Shown in pieces: positions 29,283 to 35,748 of a stretch of DNA of 35,748 nucleotides. A model generated the notes under the pieces. That model saw only the letters and a program-made list of their open reading frames with translations. It ran no database searches and was not told the DNA's origin. The stretch is taken from contig NC_090610.1 of assembly GCF_004359215.1 (NCBI RefSeq), forward strand, positions 15,322,941-15,358,688, read 5' to 3'. Both the position numbers and the translations under genes were made by a program. Position 1 is the first letter of the stretch. Each line of letters begins with the position of its first letter. Source of the stretch: Bremia lactucae. Lineage: Eukaryota; Oomycota; Peronosporomycetes; Peronosporales; Peronosporaceae.

Positions 29283-29547
29283 AGCCCTCCGAGTCCCAAG
29301 GCTAACTCAAACACGCTTGATTCACGTCCCGTGAAGCGCTCCTTCTCCTCTTGTCGCTGCTGCGACGCCTCCAGGCACTCCATGCGTTCTGCAAGGCCCG
29401 TGAGGAGATCCAGGAATTTATCCTGCGTGTCCACCGGCATAGCCGGCTTCTTGACTTCTTCTGTACCTCACTACTGGCCGTCGTCCTGTTCCTGGTCGAC
29501 CTTGGCTTTAAGAGTGTCTGGATCTTCGCTCCCGGCGACGGTGAGAA

Positions 29548-29564
29548 CTGTTGGGCTCATTATG
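29548..29564 (-). other. Probable primer binding site, half-tRNA type
   Basis: Directly after the 5' LTR the minus strand reads CATAATGAGCCCAACAG. ATGAGCCCA is complementary to the anticodon arm of initiator tRNA-Met (CAU anticodon with the GGGCUCAU stem), and Copia-group elements prime from an internal cut in that tRNA. The match is short, so it is a probable call. Confidence 0.5.
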
Positions 29565-29746
29565 TTTTAGTTGTGTGAGGATGCCGTTGTCTATTAAGAA
29601 GTGAGTAGTTCTCAAGCTAACTACTTACATGCATCCTTCCTTATAACCACCCGTGCAATTCAGCGCTTCCCATCCTAAGATCCTAAGAGGGTCGGCCGAA
29701 CCGCGATTGAAACTGCGGCACACTAGTGTAACCTCCGATTCCAACA
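29565..29746 (-). repeat. 5' LTR of the Copia element
   Basis: 182 bases, nearly the same as 25030-25209. Its outer end lies 254 bases before the start codon of the KICS2-like gene and it points away from that gene. Confidence 0.92.
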
Positions 29747-29966
29747 AATAAGGGGGCATCACAACCCATAATAAGGGGCGGTGTATGATAGAGATATATC
29801 CCCACTATCATTTCACACCGAAATCATTAAAAAGTGTGGTCAAGTGGGTGTGAGATTAACAAAACTGGGGTGAGTTTTATCAGCACCCAAATTGTAAATA
29901 TAACAAATAACCTCATTTAATCCAAAGAATTTGATCACCCACATTTTGGTATTAAGAAATATAAAT

Positions 29967-29973
29967 TCATTTT
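29967..29973 (+). promoter_or_regulatory. Initiator of the KICS2-like gene
   Basis: TCATTTT fits the oomycete initiator YCAYTYY and is followed by CGCC, within a TTCATTTTCGCC context. It lies 34 bases before the ATG at 30001, a typical short oomycete leader. The 220 bases upstream are AT-rich and hold no gene. Confidence 0.5.
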
Positions 29974-30000
29974 CGCCGAGTCGAGTCTACTACTTGAGTT

Positions 30001-32999
30001 ATGAGTAGCACGCTGAAGGCCGTTCGAAGCTATCAGCCATCTCGCGGTGAACAGCAGCAGTCCTTACGTCGTTATCAGTCCGCTGGATCAAGTCCCATCG
30101 TCCGAGCTCCTAATTTATCCAGTTTATCACCGCTGTATCCACTACCGAGGTCCCCTACTTCAGCAGGCTCGTCGCCGGGCTCAACGAGATTGGACGACGC
30201 CATAGGTCGTCTCTTTACGCGTTACATTCCTACATTTTTCGACATGCTGGAAAAGTTTCAGTTTCAAAAGGTCAGCCAGTAGCTATTAGCTTACATACGA
30301 ATGTACACGGGGCTAATGCGTACTACAGGCGCTGCTGATCGTGGAGGACGAAGAGGAGACGCAGTGGAAAAGCTGGCACGCCGCGAAAGTTATGCTTAAG
30401 CTGGGTGCATCATGTGAAAGCACGTGCGTTAATCGCAAAGAAATCAACGCAGAGATTCTGCTGACATTAGATGTTGTAGGTACCACGCAATGAAGTATTT
30501 GGAGACCGACTTGGTGCAGACCAATACGATTGAACAAATGTATAAAAAGCTAGTCGTACTAATAAAGCATTTAATGGCCGAGCTAAGGCCCATAGCGGCG
30601 AGACAAAGCCGACACAATTTCGTTGACATGTCGGATATTCACGAAAACACGAATGCAAGTCGATCAAATGTTGTACATGAACGGAATTTGCAGGCTACGA
30701 TGGCACTATCAATGTGCGGTGACATGAATTACTACGTGGATTTGCTCGAGCAAGGAGCAGAATTTTTTTCGGTGCGTGGGCGGACAATAGCTACTCTCGA
30801 CACGGCTAATATTGTGTGTTTGACATGGTTAAATAGCTACGTGCTCCAATGATACAAATATATCGCGGTCTGGCACTATCTACCGTGCCTCGGGACTATC
30901 ATAGCGTGCGTGTAATACGATTATCAATTGCAATGCTGTAATGACTCATATAGGCGACTTTAATGCTCTAATGAGTGCAATGTAGATATTAAAACAATTA
31001 GAAGCTATAATCTTTCGCTTGGAAATCTTCGACCACCCACTTCTTGAAGTGATGAAGTTTTCAGCTATTGAGGAGCTGCGTACGGTGCACGCTGCTATAC
31101 AGTGTGAAATTCGAGTCGCCGAATATGATTATACGCGCTCAATCGTGGCCTTGCATCGACTTAAGGGTCAATTGCGTTCGTGGAGCGACCATATTGATGC
31201 AAGTTCTGACTATCCGTTGTTTGATGGAAACAGCTTTGAACATGCTGGTGATAATGGTGAAGAACGAATGCTGTTGGATGATTCGGATGACAATAATGGT
31301 GTCACGTCGGACTCGCAGTACTCAAACTTAAGCTATCAGTCTTCGTCATCGGTTTCCCGTAATTGTGTGATACCCGCGAGCTTAATCGGCGAGTCACGTT
31401 GTGTTAGTACTGGGACTCTTCGAGGCATTTCTTCGTCACAAGCTGAATCACTTGTGCTTTTTCGGGGTGGGCGATATGCTACAATGAGTGATAATTCGTA
31501 CGAATTTGTCGATGAAGGTACTTTACTCGAGGGGCATCACTCAGGTGTATCGCTAAACAACAGCTTTAGTCCAGCTTCGTCCGAGACTCATAGTACTCTA
31601 AGGCGGCTATTCTCCCACAGTAATCTGCTGCGGCGGGGGTCGGTTTCTGCATCTACTCGTCGTAGACTCGTTCAAAAAGCAGGTGGTCCGTATATTGATA
31701 CTGGAGGGATGAACTTATCCATGCCAAACAACACATTGGAACAAGGTGTTTTAGGTGGCGGAGCCAGTGGCACGGGAGGTGGTTCTGGTACATCGCTTGG
31801 AACACCAGGTGCGTTGAATAATGGAGGGATTGATAATGGAAGCACAAATCTCTTCGCAACTGAAATAATGGCATCATCCATCAAGAGACAAGAACGTGAC
31901 GACGGGTTTGCCTTACCTGTGTTTCAGTGGTCAAAGCGATTCTATCGCTCTCTTGTGGCAAAATTTACGTTGTACTTTTATCGTTGGCTCGAACCACTTG
32001 AAAAAAAGTCGGACTATTTGACGCTTGAGCTGTCTCGTTTTATTAAAACTCCTCTTGGAATTTCATACTTTGAGTTGATGAATGTCTTGCTCTCACGAGG
32101 TTCGTGATAGATAATGATTGAGTATACTTTGTAAAGTTCGTGCTATAGTAACACGACATATTTGAACTGATGTTTTTTGCAGCTCAACGAGGAGATTGGG
32201 GTAAAGTTTGCGTAATGCTTATTTTAGAGACCCAAGCGCTGGAGAATAAGGGCGCACATTACTACAAGAGTGGCTATCGCTGCCCAAGCTCCAGCTATGC
32301 TCTGTCCACTCGTACAAATCAAGGAAAAGGAAAGAAGAAAGAAGAGAAGCAAGAGGAAAGTGCGTCAGATGATACTGATAACGCGGCTGGAGTTCAAAGC
32401 CACACGCAATCGCCAGCATCGTCACGAGGAGGAAGCGGATCACCAGCAAACGAACAGAATCGTTCGATTGATCAAGAAGCGAATCACGCGCTGTTTATGC
32501 GAGTCGACCGGGAGGAGAATGAGGAGCTGAATGACTACTCGGAGCTTTGGGGGCTTCGTAGTTGGCCGGCAGTGTTTTGCTACCCAGAAGGCTCGTCGCT
32601 GCCACTTGATCACTGGCCAAACATTGTCAGTCTTATTATGGATCATCGGTCGACGCTTGGTTCAGTCCACCCTGTGTAAGTCTTTCTATTGGTTCCGCGT
32701 TAAATGCTTTTTCATTTGTTTCGTAATGGATCAGCTTTCGCCATTCAGAACGCCGGCAAAAAGCAACGTACCATATTTCAAGGGTGGATGAAGCCATGTA
32801 CCTTGTGCTGCTTGCAGAAGAAGGAAAAAAAAAATTCGAAAAATTGGTTCAGGTAGGATTAAAGGCTTCATAAAGATTCTTTGAGCACAATTAACCAAGA
32901 AATTTGCAGGATTTTATGCAAACGGTGACCGAGAATTTGCAACACTCGGGTGCATTCGTGCCTCGAAGTTTAGCGTCCTCTTCGCCTTGTGCCGCCTAG
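30001..32999 (+). CDS. KICS2 (C12orf66)-like KICSTOR subunit, eight exons
   Basis: Exons 30001-30270, 30329-30423, 30480-30771, 30837-30905, 30986-32099, 32183-32675, 32735-32852 and 32910-32999 join in frame to 846 codons. All seven introns are GT-AG and 56-83 nt long; donors are GTGCGT three times, GTAAGT, GTTCGT, GTCAGC, GTAGGA. The joined protein follows human KICS2 (about 445 aa, compared from memory) from end to end: FFDMLEKFQFQK (79-90), TYHAMKYLE across exons 2-3, RAPMIQIYRGLALST in exon 4, LEAIIFRLEIFDHPLL in exon 5, LVAKFTLYFYRWLEP late in exon 5, LDHWPNIVSLIMDHRSTLG in exon 6, and a C-terminal TYHISRVDEAMYLVLLAEE over exon 7. Extra length comes from Ser/Gly-rich inserts (about residues 290-530) and a Lys/Glu-rich insert (about 650-720). 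In animals KICS2 with KPTN, ITFG2 and SZT2 anchors GATOR1 at the lysosome to restrain TORC1 under starvation. The role here is inferred. Confidence 0.85.
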
Positions 33000-33069
33000 A
33001 TATTATTCGATCAGCGCGTTTAAAATACGCAACATATACGCAGCAACATCTTTCTGGTCTCAGTATAAA

Positions 33070-34524
33070 TTAAAGAATGTAGACTGGTTTAACATCGTCC
33101 AATGAATATCGACCCTGCGTGTCAATGCACTGGATCATACCGTCGGAGCTGCGCTGTTTGAGCAGCTCTATGCCCTGTTTGCTGTAGACTCGGCCATTAG
33201 GTAGCATAAAAGGCGGATTGTGTTCGTCCATAACTTGTCGCGTGACGCGGCACACCAATCGCGAGTGGGGATGGTACGCAAACGGAAGTCCGGCGCACAA
33301 TTGGCTGCCCACATCGCTGCATCCTGGACAAAGAGACACGAAAATCTCGACGTCGTGACACTTGCGCTTTTTGCTAGCAGCCGCGTCAATAACGTCGTCT
33401 GGAGAAGACTTGTCCGGCTCATCATCACACTGATGTCTGCTCTCTTCAGCATCATTGTCACGACCTTGTTCGCTATCTCGACGTTGTCTTTTTCCACGTG
33501 TTGCCGATCCCGCATTCGCAATGGCGTCTCGTGTTACTTGACACGCGCGGGTTTTCAGCGTTGACAGCCCAGCGTAGAGCACGATCGACAAAGACGGCAT
33601 CTGGTGCATTCCATAAACGTCACGAAAGGTTTGACGAAACATTTGGGCCAGTGCTGCCCACCGATCCATCGCAAACAATTGTTCGTACGCTTTAATACCA
33701 CACGTTTGAGGCGACGCGAACGCGAGTGTTGCCATTGCACTCTGGACTTCATGAATCGCAGCGTCGCGAAGAGTTGAATTGTCAGGTTGCATTATTGCAA
33801 GAGGCGTCAGGTATGCGCGGGCATGCTGGATCGCGTCTAATGGCTTGTGAGCACGTACAAGCTCGATAAAGGTCTGCAGTCGGAGACTAAATTCCAAGGG
33901 CGACTGGAGCCGACGCAATCGCGAGCCATTTTGAGAGCACCACGTCATCGCCTGGTCTGTGTGGAAGTTCTCCAAATCTTTTAATACTGCTTGACACTCT
34001 GCATGAAGATCGTGGTCCACCAAGTGACTAATTTCTGACATTAAAAATACTAATGAGCATGACCTTATCCTATCCTGAATTATCAATACATTTTAACAAG
34101 CTGTACCTCGTGTATTTTCAATTAGCTTGGCAGTGTCTAAGCATCCTTGGCTCAACAAAAAGTCAGCAATAAGTCTGTCGGTCATTGATGGGGTTTGGAA
34201 GCTCGAAAATGACGAGGTAAATAAGGTTTCAGAGTCTTTCAACGTCTTAAGATACCGTGTGCGCGTAGCACAGCTCTGCAAATCGAACGCTTGCTTCAGA
34301 GCACCATCCTTGGCTTTTTGCTTTAAGTCACGAAGATTTTTGGCCAGCTCTGCGAGTTTGTCAGTAGCCGCCTCGACGTCAATATTGTGGACTGCGCTGT
34401 TACCCAGCGCCTCGATTTGTGCCGTGATCTGCAAAAGCTCACGCGACAGCTGCTTGTGATAGAGGCGAAAATTGCGACTGGCGTTCTCGAAGGGCACGCG
34501 CACGAGCGGGTAGCTAAGTTCCAT
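33070..34524 (-). CDS. MAEA/Gid9-type subunit of the GID/CTLH ubiquitin ligase
   Basis: Two exons, 34524-34107 and 34034-33070, separated by a 72-nt GT-AG intron (34106-34035), join in frame to 460 codons. The N-terminus is a helical region with coiled-coil character (residues 20-90). LisH lies at about 114-145 (TDRLIADFLLSQGCLDTAKL), CTLH and CRA at about 145-310 (AMTWCSQNGSRLRRL, LEFSLRLQTFIELVR, LDAIQHARAYL, KAYEQLF). A charged, disordered insert (about 312-365) follows, then a degenerate RING (CPGC at 375, SRLVCRVTRQVM, NPPFMLPNGRVYS) ending in KPVYIL, the family's usual C-terminus (KVYIM in animals). With an RMND5/Gid2 partner it forms the catalytic RING dimer that ubiquitinates substrates such as gluconeogenic enzymes in yeast. 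The stop is 70 nt from the stop of the convergent KICS2-like gene. Confidence 0.92.
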
Positions 34525-34829
34525 CTTGGCAAGTGGCTCTAAATCCTGAATCTACCGATCACCGTAAGAACAATAAAGACACACAACAATGGAAAATAGT
34601 CGACTTGTCTCTCCTGAAAAACAGACTACTGTACGGATTTACATGGAACAGGGACGAGTAGAAAGTAAACAGCGAGTTCTAACAGTTCTGAATGCTGACA
34701 AAAAGTAGAGAAAAAGAAAACTCAGCTTGAAGAAGGACGGCTTCTTAAATGACTTGCGAATTTCACAAAACTCAAATTCGAAATGCGGACACAATTTCTT
34801 AATTGTGTGATGTTCAAGAACATCTATTT
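34525..34829. other. Upstream region of the MAEA-like gene
   Basis: About 300 bases between the MAEA-like start codon and the LTR at 34830. It must hold the MAEA promoter unless that reaches into the LTR. I see no clear initiator match and no gene. Confidence 0.4.
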
Positions 34830-35285
34830 TGTAATGGGGTGCATCGTTACATGAAATTAACAACTTCAATGTTGTTAATTAATATATTATCTAAAAGGTG
34901 GATAATATTTGGAGGATATTACTTTATATAGTAATATTCAGAATTCTTATTTATAAATACGTACAGACCATTATACCTATTTATTCCGCAGACCAATCAG
35001 CTGTAGGAGTAATCAAAGAGAGAGTTACAGATAAGATAGAGATAAGAATTCATTTACATGTTTAGTGTTAGATTATGATTAAGTTAGCATTTACAAAGAT
35101 AGAAAAGAGACACTTAATTATATTGATACAGTTTTCATTTTACCCTCTTTAAGCTAGTTACCTTAAAGAGAAGTCTTCCTCTGCACGTACTAGTGTACGC
35201 GAAATAACGTAAGGCACCACTCGCAACTAAGGCAGTGCGATGTGGACTTGTACTGAAACAGTACAAGTCGTAGTGTCCCGTTACA
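34830..35285 (+). repeat. 5' LTR of Gypsy element D (family A)
   Basis: It starts TGTAATGGGGTGCATCG and ends CCCGTTACA, 456 bases, and aligns along its length with the LTRs at 15069 and 24174. It holds the region (AAGGCACCAC, GGCAGTGCGA) that the LTR at 24174 lacks. The element points right, away from the MAEA-like gene. Confidence 0.85.
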
Positions 35286-35334
35286 CCTGATAGCACTTTG
35301 TAGTCCGTCCAAGGACCACATTCCTCCATCTAAA

Positions 35335-35748
35335 ATGGACATGTTAGATAATAGTGGGAATACGCATCACGTTTCCCCTGAAAGCTACTCCTTTCTAAGT
35401 GATATAGAAAAGAGTGCGGTCGAACGAATGAGTTCTACCGTAGGAAACGATGCAATCTTGGCAATGCTGTTCAATTTGGACAGAGATGCCCTCCATTCAA
35501 CCATCGCCAAGTTCATACAACATGAACTTGACGAAATGAAGGAAAAAGTAGCCTTGCTGAATCAGCAAGGCTCTCAACAGGCAGAACTGTTGAGGTTACA
35601 ACAGGTACAGACCCCTGTACCTGGGATGACGCAAACGCGTCGTCCCGAAACTTTAAAGATTGACATCTCTAAGTATAGGGGAGTCGAAGAAGACTCCCTC
35701 TTGAGATGGTTTGTCGAGTTGGACGATGCCATAAGGGCACGTCACATC
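35335..35748 (+). CDS. Gag of element D, N-terminal part, open to the window edge
   Basis: An open frame of 138 codons from ATG at 35335, 49 bases after the LTR, runs to the window edge without a stop. It reads FLSDIEKSAVERMSS, GNDAILAMLFNLDRDALHS, FIQHELDEMKEKVALLNQQ (a likely coiled coil), TPVPGMTQTRRPETLKIDI and LRWFVELDDAIRARH, the last being the capsid start also seen in element A at 15659. Unlike every other gag here it has no break, so element D may be younger and perhaps intact. Met3 at 35341 is an alternative start. Confidence 0.75.
   Translation, partial: MDMLDNSGNTHHVSPESYSFLSDIEKSAVERMSSTVGNDAILAMLFNLDRDALHSTIAKFIQHELDEMKEKVALLNQQGSQQAELLRLQQVQTPVPGMTQTRRPETLKIDISKYRGVEEDSLLRWFVELDDAIRARHI

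Larger units (their letters stand above)
25030..29746 (-). mobile_element. Copia element, structurally complete, coding dead
   Basis: LTRs at 25030-25209 and 29565-29746 begin (minus strand) TGTTGGAATCGG and end CACACAACTRAAA. The target duplication AATAA lies at 25025-25029 and 29747-29751. Between them on the minus strand follow primer site, gag, protease, integrase, reverse transcriptase and RNase H, the Ty1/Copia order, and a polypurine tract GAGGAGGAG next to the 3' LTR. The polyprotein has several stops and at least three frameshifts. Confidence 0.93.

Noticed and set aside
30490..30852. 120-codon open frame as an intact separate gene
   Set aside because: Its first 94 codons are exon 3 of the KICS2-like gene and the rest is intron followed by exon 4 in frame; no promoter of its own.
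31653..31884. Minus-strand Pro-rich open frames inside the KICS2-like gene
   Set aside because: They are the complement of the Gly/Ser-rich insert in exon 5.
34639..34869. 76-codon minus-strand open frame upstream of the MAEA-like gene
   Set aside because: It starts inside an LTR, is Phe/Leu-rich from AT-rich DNA and has no known motif.
1..35748. tRNA or rRNA genes, CRISPR arrays, envelope genes of retroelements
   Set aside because: None seen by eye on either strand; the region after pol encodes the aORF on the other strand and not an envelope-like protein.

Overview
The window looks like nuclear DNA of an oomycete, most likely a repeat-rich Peronosporales genome (Phytophthora or downy-mildew type). 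The reasons are short 56-83 nt introns with GTGCGT/GTAAGT-type donors, an oomycete-style initiator (TCATTTT) just before a start codon, and a large load of decayed Ty3/Gypsy and Ty1/Copia LTR retrotransposons around a few compact host genes. The species assignment is inference.

Layout. 1-367: ends of minus-strand LTR elements. 1156-2835: an intronless cationic amino acid transporter gene (APC superfamily, CAT/SLC7 type). 2971-about 5320: a truncated Gypsy element (called E here) with its gag and protease broken by in-frame stops. 5318-8330: a mosaic of Gypsy 3' ends, an LTR (family C) and reverse-strand coding remnants. 8330-11215: a minus-strand Gypsy element (M), head to head with a plus-strand element of the same family (N, 11216-14888) that ends in a C-family LTR. 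15069-24552: a structurally delimited Gypsy element (A) with two LTRs and the target duplication ctatt, inserted inside that C LTR and internally rearranged. 25030-29746: a structurally complete minus-strand Copia element with two 180-bp LTRs, target duplication aataa, polypurine tract and a probable half-tRNA primer site, but with a dead polyprotein. 30001-34524: a host gene pair, tail to tail with only 70 nt between stop codons. 34830-35748: the 5' LTR and open gag start of another Gypsy element, cut by the window edge.

Host genes. 30001-32999 can be resolved into eight exons encoding an 846-aa homologue of KICS2 (C12orf66), the KICSTOR subunit that in animals recruits GATOR1 to lysosomes and so controls TORC1. 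33070-34524 (minus) encodes an MAEA/Gid9-type subunit of the GID/CTLH ubiquitin ligase in two exons. Both act in nutrient-responsive regulation, and the transporter at the left end moves amino acids, but physical proximity is the only link the sequence shows.

Most unusual structure. Several Gypsy 3' ends carry, between pol and the 3' LTR and on the opposite strand, a related coding region (aORF): an Ala-rich N-terminus, an acidic middle, a PEKKPWL motif, an IGR-x-x-WL motif, a shared stop after GAR, and a charged coiled-coil tail. It occurs in at least five places here and is not explained by gag or pol. Other notable structures are a near-perfect 37-bp hairpin with patchwork filler inside an integrase, a one-kb duplication inside element A, and catalytic-site mutations in several proteases and reverse transcriptases.
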